Shown piece after piece: positions 11,816-23,200 of a stretch of 64,000 nucleotides of DNA; within the stretch, counting starts at the first letter, position 1, and each line of letters starts with the position of its first letter. The stretch is taken from contig JAPWDM010000033.1 in NCBI GenBank assembly GCA_035578155.1, forward strand, positions 2,067,001 through 2,131,000, given 5' to 3'. The notes under the pieces were generated by a model. That model ran no database searches, was not told the DNA's origin, and saw only the letters and a list, made by a program, of their open reading frames with translations. Position numbers and translations under genes: made by a program. This stretch comes from Brachynemurus nebulosus. Its lineage: Eukaryota; Arthropoda; Insecta; Neuroptera; Myrmeleontidae.

Positions 11816-14171
11816 TTGTTAAAACAGTCTCATACGGTATTAAAAAAATACAAAATAGTTATTCGTATTCCTGCTGAAATTTTTTTAAATATATTTATAT
11901 TTTTGTCGGCAAATAATGTGTTCAGTCGGATTGTATTTCAAAGAAGCATTTTCAGCTTGTTCAGCAGACCAAAACTTTTAACAATAAGTGGATTGTGTTC
12001 TAGTGATCGTAAATTACTGCGTTTAAGACTAGATATAGACGATTTTGACGATTTGAGAACAATTTGCAAAAACCATTATGAAAAATATTTAACATGTTTT
12101 TCTAAAAAGAAAATTTTTTGTGCGGATCCGTTTACTATTCATAAAACCAAAATTAAACATGGTGTACGTGAAATTTCCTTAGATTTTGCTATTAAATATG
12201 GACATATTATCAAACTTATTCCGGGAAATAAACTTTGCTATAGGTGTCGTAATAAAATTTATATTTTAAACAAGAATAAGCAAGATACACAAGAAGATTT
12301 TCCAGAGCCTAGCACGTCAATACTTCCTGACGAAGATTATACTGAGGACGAGAAGGACATAAATAAAATCAATATAGCCTTGATGCCGTTAGGTTTGTCT
12401 CCTGTAAAATCCAGTAAACCTTTAAGCTATAAAATAGGCAAATATAAAACGATAAAAAAGAGTATAAAAAAGAAACTTTTAAAATCAGAAGAAGACTCTT
12501 CTGATGGTGATAGTTCTTCTTATTTTAAAGAAATTTTACAACAGCTGAAGGAAAAATATAACGACCCTTCAACTACTGAAAATCAAAAGTTAATTATATT
12601 ATCAATTTTACCCAAGAGTTGGAGTGTTGCCAAGATTCAGGAAGAGTTTGATGTTACAGTCCATACCGCAAAAAAGTGAAGAATTATGTTAAAGAAAATG
12701 AAATACTTTTTGAATCAAAACCTAAGAAAACAGGAAAACATTTGTCAGACGAAACTCTTCAAAAGGTTTCTGAATACTATAATTCTGACGAAGCGTCTCG
12801 CCCCATGCCCGGCTTCAAAGATTACAAAGTAGTAAAGATTGATAATAAGAAAACTAGAGTACAAAAGCGACTGTTGCTTGGCAGTTTAAAAGTATTATAT
12901 TTAAATTTTGTAAATGAAAATCCCGATTTAAAGATAGGTTTTACAAAATTTTGTTCTCTACGCCCATTAAATTGTGTGTCTGTTGGGACTAAAGGTACTC
13001 ATACTGTATGTGTATGTACTATCCATCAGAATGTAAAACTTTCTTTTATAGCTTCAAAATTAAAAGAAAAAAGTCGTTTTGAAACTTATAAACATTGCTT
13101 AAGTGCGTTAATGTGTAACCCTCCTAACGAAGACTGTTTTTTAAAAAAATGTGAAGTTTGTGCCGAGACACTGAATTTTAAAAATGAATTGGAAATAATT
13201 TACGAAGATTACGGAGACGATTTAATTGAAGTGAAACAGTGGGTTACTGTAGATCGTTGTAATTTAGAAATTATCATAAAATGTATCCCAGAGTTTATTG
13301 AATATTTTGTAGCACAGCTAGATAAATTACGGTTTCACGATTTTATTTCTAAAGCACAGTCAGCATTTTTAAAATTTGAAAAGATGGATTTAAAAGATAA
13401 GGAAATAATAGTGATAGCTGATTTTTCAGAAAATTATGGCTTTGTAATTCAAGAGTCAATTCAAGGATTTCATTGGACCAACAATCAATGTACAATTCAT
13501 CCGTTTGTGTGTTATTACAAAAACGAAGACAATTCCCTAAGTTTCTTTAATTATGTAATTTTAAGTGATTGTTTAAAACATGATACTGTATGTTTTTATA
13601 CTTTTCAAAAAAGTTTTATAAACTTTATTAAAAGTAAAATTAATAATATTTAAAAAATTTTTTATTTTTCGGACGGTGCATCTAGTCGCTACAAAAATAA
13701 AAGTAATTTTCACAACTTGTGCAACCACGAAACAGATTTTGGTGTTAAGGCCGAATGGTATTTTTTTGCCACATCACATGGCAAAGCCCATGTGATGGAC
13801 TTGGTGGAACTGTAAAAAGAAGTGCTTATAGGGCAAGCCTACAAAATAAGCTTATAAATTCGCCCAAATCACTCTACGAATTTTCAAAGAGTATAAAAAA
13901 TGTAAATTTTGATTTTGTTGAAATGACTACAGTAGAAAATAACAGAAATTTTTTACAAAATCGATGGAAATCCACAAAAACGATTGTTGGTACAAGAAAT
14001 TTCCATTTTTTTAAACCAGTGTCAAATACGGAGTTAATTGTGTCACAGTACTCTTCATCGTTATCATTTAAGGAGAGAGTAAGGTTAATTCGTACAAAAA
14101 AAGGCATGTTTTTGTTATTTTTTTGTGACGACACAGTTAAAATCTCTTTATTAAAACCAGTGGTACATTAA
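11816..14171 (+). pseudogene. Broken transposase-like gene of the 5.2-kb TIR element (family not identified)
   Basis: Three adjoining frames (11816-12679, 12676-13653, 13755-14171) read as one protein of roughly 780 residues with three lesions. These are a one-base slip in the A-run at about 12669-12675, an in-frame TAA at 13651-13653, and a one-base frameshift near 13785-13790. The N-terminal third has Cys pairs (LCYRCRNK) and a Lys/Ser/Asp-rich acidic linker. The middle has a Cys/His cluster (CVCTIHQNVKL, then CEVCAETL). Downstream come three blocks that look like an RNase-H-fold catalytic core: IVIADFSENY (about 13420-13440), FSDGASSRYKNK after the stop, and CDGLGGTVKR after the frameshift. 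I infer a DDD/E transposase. I recall similar uncharacterised proteins in aphid and Hydra genomes, and a Sola-like affiliation is only a guess. TTG is the nominal first codon, so the true start is uncertain. Confidence 0.6.
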
Positions 14172-14277
14172 AGTATAACACTCGAAGAATATTGTATAAA
14201 ATTTTCACGAAGAAATATTTAAAAATACAGTAATGGCAGCAATTATTCGAACGTGTCTCGGAAAAAATTAGAATTGC

Positions 14278-14592
14278 GGTGCCCCTCATAACTTGGTGCT
14301 GGATCATCCGAAATAAAAAAATTAAAGTTCATTCGTTAGATAATAGTTTTCCTCAGGTAACGCTGGGAGGGTCTTTCGAAATTTCAATTTTTCACTTTTT
14401 TAGAACACCTAGAAAGGAAAAACACGATTTTGGCGAAAAAAATCGGCTAATTTGTTATAGTAAAATAAAAATTATTAACAAATTTAAAAAAAAAAAAAAA
14501 CTTTCCAGCATTACCTCGTAAATTATGTACAGAAATAGTGTTCAAAATTTCAAATGGATCGGGGCTGTAGTTTTGAAGTTATGAGGGGCACC
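14278..14592. repeat. 17-bp perfect inverted repeat inside the 5.2-kb element
   Basis: GGTGCCCCTCATAACTT at 14278-14294 and its exact complement at 14576-14592 bound 315 bases, with the looser similarity ggatc/gatcc just inside. This could be a nested MITE or a regulatory stem downstream of the transposase. No target-site duplication was found. Confidence 0.5.
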
Positions 14593-15880
14593 GACTTTGA
14601 AAACGTGAGCTGTCGGAAAAACGTTTTAAAGTTTTGAACACTTAAAAATTCTTGTATAAAACTGATATAGAATACTTACTGCTAAACTAAATTTTTACCC
14701 TACACTGACAAAATACACAGTACAGGTATAAACATGTTAGTACTTCCATTGAAATTTCTATAATATAACTGACAGAGAGAGATATATAGAGAGCGAAACA
14801 TCTGCCAGGTAACAACAAAAATGCTTGTAACTTCGACAATTTTGCCCCAATCAACTTGAAATTTTGAGACAATATTCTCGAGATATTATGCATTCAGTTA
14901 AAAAAATAAAAAAAAAAAATGCAAAAAAAATTATTTTAATACCTTACCTTGCCCTTAAGAAATTGCAGTAACATAACGGTATATACCTACATATAATTTT
15001 ATATAATCATATTTATTGTTAATAAACTACAATAATAATTAGAAAAAAATTTAAATTTTTTTTTATCATTGCTATAATTTTTACCCTTGAAATTTAACCC
15101 CCTGCACTACCACTGTTGATACAATGGTAAGACTGATAATTTTCTAAAATTAACTATAAAGCGATTCTAAATTTTTAACTAATTTAGAAAAAAATTTGAG
15201 AAATTTTGTTATTACTTTAATTTTTTGGGTGATGATTAAGCCCCTTTGAATAATTTCCCGACAAATAAAAACGGCAATTGTTATTTAAATTGTACTAAAG
15301 GCTTAATATCTGAAAATTAATAAAACTTAAGTTCTCTTAGCACATTTTTGTAGTAAGTGCATTATTCATTATATAATATAGTACTTTGTTAACACATGCT
15401 GTCAATTTTTCTTGATTTTCACAATGATGCCATCAAAAGGCCACGCGTTTCTTTTCATAAATCGAAAGAGCATAAATTTTTGCATAAAATAAGATCAAAA
15501 TCACTCAAATACGTTAAGGAGCTTTTTTTCCAGGGCTGTCCAAAGTTGGATTATTTTGAGGGGGCGGGAGGGTGAAACTATACAATAAAAAATTTTTTTT
15601 TTAGTTTCAACCTATACTACGACATTTTCCCATTTCGCGTACCAATTTTCATAAAATTTGAGCCATCCGTTACAAAGTTACAATAATTTTTTCAAAAAAG
15701 GCACAAAAAACTGTGTAATTTGTTTTAATTTTCTGACCTAAATATCTCGGGAGCGAGTATTAATTTGACACAACTGGCGTCATATTTTGACTCAGGGCTC
15801 TTGATAGATAAAATAACGTGAATATGAAACAAATCTGAAACCTTGACTTTTTCATGTTTGCTGCTTTTAAATGAAAAAGT

Positions 15881-15884
<4 letters not shown>

Positions 15885-15956
<72 letters not shown>
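15885..15956. repeat. (TA)n microsatellite at the right end of the 5.2-kb element
   Basis: About 70 bases of uninterrupted TA. It mirrors the (TA)n at 10559-10648 outside the left TIR. Confidence 0.95.
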
Positions 15957-15960
<4 letters not shown>

Positions 15961-16075
15961 TTTAGAAATAATGCAGATACTTTATGCTTTATGGTACTTT
16001 TTATATATGTAGAAGTAATATAATATGTAGTACCGAACATGACATGCATTTATATTTAAATATTATTATGTTCTA

Positions 16076-16328
16076 CACGGAGAGAAAATTCCTATAAAAA
16101 TTACTGTGCTCATACTACAATCGACGTGTAACAGGCGAATATATCCAATTTTTGTACCGTAAAATTATAAAAATTATAATTATATTATTGTAATTTTTAT
16201 AATATAAAAATTATAATTATATTATTGTAATTTTTATAATTTTACCGTACAAAAATTGGATATGTTCGCCTGTTACACGTCGATTGTAGTATGAGCACAG
16301 TAATTTTTATAGGAATTTTCTCTCCGTG
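16076..16328. mobile_element. Palindromic MITE, TA target duplication
   Basis: The whole 253 bases form one hairpin: CACGGAGAGAAAATTCC at the left end is the complement of the right end, and the arms stay nearly perfect to an AT-rich centre (16150-16240). TA flanks both sides (16074-16075, 16329-16330), suggesting a Tc1/mariner-type target preference. There is no coding capacity. Confidence 0.85.
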
Positions 16329-16835
16329 TACCAACTAAAATCTTTCCATAAAACTATATCACAAGAATAAATAACAACCAGAAGAGTAACAGAAAGAGAA
16401 GAAACGATAGTCAGGTAAATTTTGATGCTCGAGGTTTGGAAGAAATTAGAAGAATATGATAATTCAAACCGATCAGTGTCGTAGTTCCAGGGCAGTAGTG
16501 TATTTTAAAATAAAATTTCGTTACAAATTTAAATTGTAAATTTTGCAAATTATATTATATTAACATAGAGAATATATCTAAATCACACAATGTTTATTTA
16601 GTGAAGACTTTTAATAAATAAATGCTAGCTAACAATAACAAATCATCTAATATATTGTATTACTTTTTTTCATAATTCAAATCCTATACCGGCTCTGTTA
16701 GATATAAGTAATATACCCGAGACCACCCCTTGCTTTTCACAAAACACAGGCAATCATTGGGGTCATAGCAGACAATATCGGACCTCTCATTCTGTTACTC
16801 TTCTGGTTGTTATCTATTCTGTGACTATATGTTAT

Positions 16836-18524
16836 GGATGTGGCTATTTATACATACAGTATGTATACGCAATTGGCTATTTATACATACAGTATGTATA
16901 CGGAATTGGCTATTTATACATACAGTATGTATACGAAATTGGCTATTTATACATACAGTATGTATATGAAATATTCTGTTTAAACATGCAATATGTATAC
17001 GCAGTTGGCTACTTACACATAATTGCCGTATTTTCCGGCGTATAACGCGCACCTTGAGCACCAAAAATATCATACAAATTTCGTGGTGCGCGTACTAAAA
17101 TGAACTTTTCCATTGGTGACAGTAAAATAACTTACAATAACGAATTTATCAATTCTAATAATAACGAATTTCTCGCGTACCACCGATTGAATTTTGCATA
17201 ATCTTTTTAGCTTAAGAAGTTATCCCTTAAACGGATTTTTGCGACGCGAACCGGAAGTTGCATAATCTGAGGGTTTAAATTAACAAGAATTAGTATATAA
17301 GAGATATAAATAGGCAAATGTACTTTCGGATATCCTCCGACTTAACTAAATGTTTTTCTTATATACTCTTTTCGATTTAAAATAAGAAATTATTTTCTAA
17401 ATTTATTATTTTCTAAATAAAAAATTATTTTCTAAGTGTATTTTTTAATCCTTTGAATACAGACACACCTAAAAAAAAGTTTCCGTTATTATGGTGATAA
17501 AACTAGAGGCAGATTCTTATAGAATTTGATCAGTGGAACAAAAAAGGAAGAACAGAATTTGATCAGTGGAACAAAAAAGGAAGAACAAAGTTTTTCGATA
17601 CCCTGTTTAGTTTTCAAGATAATACGTGTCTTATTTCTAAAACTTACTATAATGAGATAATGGATTGTAAATTATACACATACACATATACATAGTATCA
17701 ATTTTTATGAATTTAATTAAAATATTTTGATTTTTATTCACAGAAATAAGTGAAAAATGAACGGGATGTCACCAATGAAGCCTCATTCTTAGGCAAAGGG
17801 TAATTATTTACAAATAAGCCTCGGCGTGTAATCGCTTCAAAATTATTTAATTATCCTTTGCCTGAAAATGAAGTGTCAACGATGCCGTCCGGTCCATTTT
17901 CCACTTACTTCTATCAATAAATGCCGTAATATACCTACCGTAATTGTCTACTCAATATAGTAAGTTTTACAAATTTGACACGTAATATCACTAAGGAAAA
18001 TATCGAAAAAATTCATCCTTTCTTTTTTGTGCTACTCACCATGTTCCATAGGAATCTGTTTTTAATTTTTGTTGCTACGGTAACGGAAAACTTTTAGTAA
18101 CCCCTAAACTTAGACATTCGAAGGATTGAAAAATACGCTACCGGTCCGCGTCGGCAAAAATCCGTTTAGGGGATAACTTCTTAAGCCAAAATGATTATGT
18201 AAAAAAAGCAAAAATCAGCTCAATCGGAGGTATTGGATTATTATAATGGTGTAGTTATTATAAAAATATTAATTGTAATAATAGTCAGTATGTATAAGCA
18301 GCCATAACTGCGTATACATGCTTCATGTTTAAATAGCCAATTCAGTATACATATCATAATTATCATAACTATGTATAAACAGCCAACTTCATATACATAC
18401 TATATATGTATAAATAGCCAATTTTGTATACATACTGTATGTATAAATAGCCAATTGCGTATACATACTGTATGTATAAATAGCCAATTGATTATACATA
18501 CTGTATGTATAAATAGCCACATCC
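16836..18524. mobile_element. Foldback element with iterated TIRs and a 9-bp target duplication
   Basis: A 9-bp direct repeat ATATGTTAT lies at 16827-16835 and 18525-18533. Between them the element begins GGATGTGGCTATTTATACAT and ends with its complement. Each end carries a tandem array of ~36-bp iterons (ggctatttatacatac-agtatgtata), five on the left (16840-17020) and five or six on the right (18300-18520). Each iteron contains the palindrome TATACATAC-A-GTATGTATA. Inner blocks are also inverted pairs: 17197-17252 with 18140-18200, 17435-17520 with 18050-18160, and 17745-17815 with 17850-17915. The unit is thus one imperfect palindrome centred near 17830. Iterated TIRs plus 9-bp duplications are the hallmark of Drosophila FB elements; long TIRs and ~9-bp duplications also fit Mutator-like elements. 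No transposase ORF is present. Confidence 0.85.
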
Positions 18525-18769
18525 ATATGTTATAGAGTGCTAAGAGACATATCATTGAACAAAAAATGGTGAGTGTCGCTAACGCGCAAGTGCTAAAAAG
18601 AATTTATTAAAATTAAAATTTTAAAAAAATTAGTATAATAAAGGGATACAACGTTAATTTTTATTACTTTGCCTAAGGTGGGTACATAATTTGACAGGAA
18701 TTTATCTAGGGCTAAGAAGTATTATTTCCTATAAAAACAATCAATTTTGCGTCAAGGACCGTTTTCTCT

Positions 18770-19110
18770 ATCTTACCTGGCTATGCTCTTTTTGAAATTT
18801 TAATAAATTTAGAGTATATTCGAAGATATCCTTTATTTGCTTTTAATTTAACTTTGAGAATAAGTCCAGAAGAGCATTTCCAGTATTTGTATATTTTTTA
18901 ATATAGTTATTTCTAAAAGCGGATAAAATTGGACACCGTAGAAAGAAGTAGTATAGTGTTTCTAATTCCATTAAATTACACATTAAACAAGTGCTTCCCG
19001 TATGACATTAGTGTATACCTCCAGCTATACAGATTCTAACCTTGGAGCTATTCATTAGTCTAACAAGAAATGTTACGGAAGTGTTACCCTGTGATTTCGT
19101 TCATTTTAAG
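18770..19110 (-). pseudogene. C-terminal remnant of a non-LTR retrotransposon ORF2
   Basis: The minus strand reads, with stops, a Cys-rich tail: CLMCNLMELETLYYFFLRCP, then SAFRNNYIKKYTN, followed after a stop by KQIKDIFEYTLNLLKF. The order CxxC, aromatic-rich helix, RCP matches the zinc-binding C-terminus of Jockey/CR1-type ORF2 proteins (usually CxxCx7-8Hx4C; the His is replaced here). Nothing recognisable remains of the RT domain. The flanks up to 19548 hold no gene. Confidence 0.5.
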
Positions 19111-19548
19111 ATATATTGTAGTACTTGACAAAGTAACAAACATATTTTAATTGTACGTGTCCAATCCCACATTTAGGGGATAAAACACCCCTTCAAAAAT
19201 TTGCTGAAAAATAATATGTTGGAATTTTTCTCCTACTAGTCCTTAAGCAATTTTGATGAAAAGTGATCAAAAGAGTTAGACCGAGGTTACATTACTATAA
19301 AACTTTTTTAATTGGGGTCACTTAATTTCTAAGGGGTTAAACACCCGTAAGAATGGGTTTATTAAAAATATTTTAGGGAGATCTTAGCTGAAATTCTTTA
19401 AAATTCTGTACAAATGCTACAAGTTTTTAATCAGTAAATAATGCGTGTTATCCACTGTAACGGTGTGGCGGAAATGGGGGGTTATGGGGAGCTGTATATA
19501 AGAACGAAATTTTTAACAAAAATTAAATATTCAGGATTTAATGTCTGG

Positions 19549-20230
19549 CAGCTGGTCTGGCAGGGTACTTTTAGTGTTTCGTTATGCCACTAAGGGCCTT
19601 TTACACCCTTAGTGGTACTGTTGTTATTTATACTTTGTTATCTGTTTTCGTTATTGTTTTTTAATGATGTGCCACCGAAGGCCTTTTACACCCTAGGTGG
19701 CACATCAATTGTTTTTATCTGTGATATTTTGTTATGCCGCTGTAGGCCTGTTGTTATGGCTCTACAGCAGTATTGTTTTAACTCCTTATTGTTTCACTGG
19801 TTGGCCTGCGGCCTCCCAGTGACGCAATAAGTTTTATCTGTGATTCTTACCGTGATATTGATCTGTGATATTTATTTGTGTATTTCTAGTCGGTTCTCTC
19901 CACTCCAAGGCCTCTTACACCTCGGAGGGAGTCGCAGCGATGGTCTTCAGGCCTTGGTGACCGGACGCTCTGTCTAGTACTTACCGTACCGTCACCAAGG
20001 ACTGTCCGCTCTTCTTAAGCCCTGGGATGGCAGGGCCCATCGTTGGTTTTTATTATGTGTATGTCTGTCCGTTGTCTAGTGCATTTATGTGTCCTTGTCT
20101 TTACGTGTTGTTTTTATTTTTTTTCTACCGTGTTTGGCGGCGCATGCCCTTAGTAGGCGATGCCGCCGGGTGCTGCTGACCGCGCCCTCCACCGGCAGCA
20201 GTACCCCAATTTTAATCAAAAAAAAAAAAA
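19549..20230 (+). mobile_element. Hairpin-array retroposon, copy A (5'-truncated)
   Basis: Non-coding. It starts at CAGCTGGTCTGGCAGGG and ends with attttaatc plus an A-rich tail running into (TAA)n. It consists of consecutive hairpins joined by T-rich linkers that often contain ctgtgatatt. Stems include 19587-19596/19606-19615, 19666-19676/19696-19706, GCTGTAG/CTACAGC near 19740-19768, CACTGG/CCAGTG near 19795-19822, and GCCCTGGG/GGCAGGGC near 20020-20040. An H-type pseudoknot is possible: CCTTGGTGA 19952-19960 with 19992-20000, and CGGAC 19962-19966 with GTCCG 20004-20008. The last ~200 bases recur in copies B-F. Confidence 0.75.
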
Positions 20231-20263
20231 ATAAATAAATAATAATAATAATAATAATAATAA

Positions 20264-23200
20264 ACCCTCAGGGGCTTGTTGTAACACCTGGTTGCTTAGG
20301 TGGTCGGTTGCTACAACAACACGGGAAGTAGCGCTCCCGGGGTTCCCGAGCTAAGACCAGGTACTTTCTGGTACCTGGTGCGTGGAGTCAACCAGCGCTA
20401 AATGGTGGTCTCTGTTAACGGGCTAACTACCCCTAACAGGTTTTAACTAGTTCCCAACGGTAATAGAACTAGGAAGGCTGGTCGTGCCGCGGGTCTCTCG
20501 GATGGGCCCGCACAAAAAGGCGGAACCAGTCAAAATTCATCTTCTCGTCTCGTGCGCCTGGAGTGGACGGACAGCTTGAGGAGAGATTTGCTCACGTGCC
20601 GCACACAAAGTGAGCCAAATAAGAGAGGGTACATGGCAAGGATGCATGCCATATGGTGCCAGATGCATCCCGAACACTCTAATTTAACGCCACAAAATCT
20701 GCGTGACCATGTAGCCCGAATTATAAAATTAAACATACCTACCGGACATGACGATAATCGAGAAGCTCGCGAAGAAGCTAGGGTTGCAGAAACTACAGTG
20801 GTGGAAGCTGAACAGGATTCTGCGGTCAACGGTGAGAGCTCGACCAATAACATCATAGAGCGAGATCAACCGGTAACTTGCGGTGGCAGCGTAGTTACTG
20901 AGGCACAGACGGACTTGTTAAATCAAGCCAACACAGATACTGTGCTAGAGTCTAACACCAGAACAAGTTCAGCTCCCACACAGAATGATGCCGATCTAAA
21001 TAAATCCCTTTCTGTCTCAGACAATTTAAGAAAACAATTTCGCGATCTTCTCGATACCGATTTAGACTTTGACAAACGACCACGTCCCAAATACCGACGG
21101 ACGTATATAAAGGGCGAACAACTGACCCTACTAAACGAAATTTTGGACGATCATCTATCCCCATCCAGTGATCTCACCGACGTCGACAACGCAGTATATG
21201 CAGCGATGCGTGTCCTGACCCCTTGTACTAAGCAGCAAAAGACTGCAGAGGAGAAGGCACGTATTCGTATTAAACAAATTGACACCAAGGTGAGGACACT
21301 ACGACAGCTGGTATCGCGTATCCAATGTGTGATAGAATATATTCAGACCAATAGGCGCTTTACGCGAAAGGTACGGGCTTTTGCCAGAGAACTAAGGTAC
21401 CGCTATCACACGATAAATTTGGGCAATCTGTTGACCATCAAACAGACACATTTGGATAAGATACGCGCATTGGCCCTGGCCAAGAAGAAAGTAGCCCGGC
21501 GTGAACGGTGTATTCGGGAAAATAAGATCTTTAACTCGAACCCTTCACGCCTGTTCGCATCTAAAAGCCCTGTCGTGGAGCAACCACCGAGGGTCGACGC
21601 AATAGAAGATTATTGGCGGGGGATATATGAGACGACTAAAGAGACTGACTTGGACTGTATTCCCATCAGCCAGTTTAGATGGTACTGCAAACAACAGCTT
21701 GGCAAAGTGCCATCTCACACCAATATAACATCTGTTGATAAAGAGGAAGTCGAACTTGCTTTCAAAGGCAAGAAGAACTATTCGGCTCCGGGCATTGATG
21801 GAATAACGAATTTTTGGTGGAAGAAGCTCGCTAGTATCCACCGCCACCTTGCCCGTATATTTTCAAATTGGTTATTTAACTGTGAGCCAATACCATCGTG
21901 GCTCGCTGAGGGAAGAACGGTCCTAATACCGAAAAAAGGAGACCTATCACAACCACAGAACTACAGACCGATAACGTGCCTGAACACTGTGTATAAAGCG
22001 TTCACTTCCATTCTATATGAACGCATCTTGAAGGCGATTGAACCAGTGTGGAGTTCGATCTATGAACAACGAGGTTCAAAAAGAGGAATGTCGGGTTGCA
22101 AAGACAACTTGCTGGTCGACAGATGTATCTGTCAGGACGCTAGACAGCACAAACGCAACCTGAGCATGGCCTGGGTGGACTATCGGAAAGCATTTGACAC
22201 AACGTCGCATGAGCTCATTATCTATTTGCTCCATTGTCTGCGAGTCCACCCCGAGATTATTAAATGTATTGAACACCTGTTGCCGCTCTGGAAAACAAGG
22301 TTCACAATAACATCCGGTGAACACGTTGTGTCAACGGAGTTGGTGACATACAAACGAGGCGTATACCAAGAAGACAGCCTCAGCCCACTTTTGTTTTGCA
22401 TCTCGTTGTTGCCCCTGTCAATCAGCCTGAGAGAGGAACCCGGGTATTTGTGTGGCCCGGTAGGAAATCGCGAGCATAAAGTCACACATTTATTTTATAT
22501 GGATGACTTAAAACTGTATGCCTCGTCGGAGAGTGATCTCAACTGCGCTCTAAAATTAACACACAAATACACGCACGCGATCGGTATGGAGTTCGGACTG
22601 GACAAATGCGCGGTGGTGCACTGTAAGCATGGTGTAGTTCCGAATTTTGATTCACACGCCCAATTAGTGGATGGAAGCATCATAGAACATCTTGATGAAG
22701 GAGCGACCTATACGTACCTTGGTGTTGGCGAAAGTCACATCCAGGACGTGAAGAACATGAAGGCCGCCTTAAGTAATAGATATAAGCGCCTTCTCCGACA
22801 GATTTGGAGTTCCGAATTGTCGGCGAAGAACAAGACCAGCGCTACAAATATGTTAGCCATACCCATCCTTTTATATACTTTTGGCTCAATTAAGTGGAAT
22901 GTGAATGAATTGGAGGCACTAGACCGAGACACGCGAAAAATAATGAATATCAACCGTAGTTTGCACTCACGCGCATCGACACAACGACTTTACCTCACAC
23001 GAGACCAGGGGGGGAGGGGGCTCCTGTCAGTCGAACGTTTACATGATCGTATAGTCTTAGGTACAGCTTGTCGTGTACTTAACAGTTCAGACCCGCTATT
23101 GCAACTCGTCAGGGATCACGAGATTGCTGGCGTAGGCGCATTTTTATTCACAGCAGCGCAACGTGCCGCCGATATCTTGGGTTAAGCCTTCGATCCGCGT

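Larger units (their letters stand above)
10653..15882. mobile_element. 5.2-kb DNA transposon with ~0.8-kb TIRs and an unclassified transposase
   Basis: The terminal word GGACTTTTTC at 10653 has its complement ending at 15882. The arms stay complementary for about 800 bases (10653-11465 and 15077-15882), ending at the ggggttaaatttcaagg / ccttgaaatttaacccc boundary. Both outer flanks are (TA)n. The interior carries one plus-strand coding region (11816-14171). The long TIRs are unusual and are also found as an isolated copy at 60048-60428, so the family has moved more than once. Confidence 0.8.

Noticed and set aside
16825..17073. CRISPR-like array (regular ~36-bp units)
   Set aside because: Eukaryotic context; the units are contiguous iterons without unique spacers and are mirrored at the other end of a foldback element.
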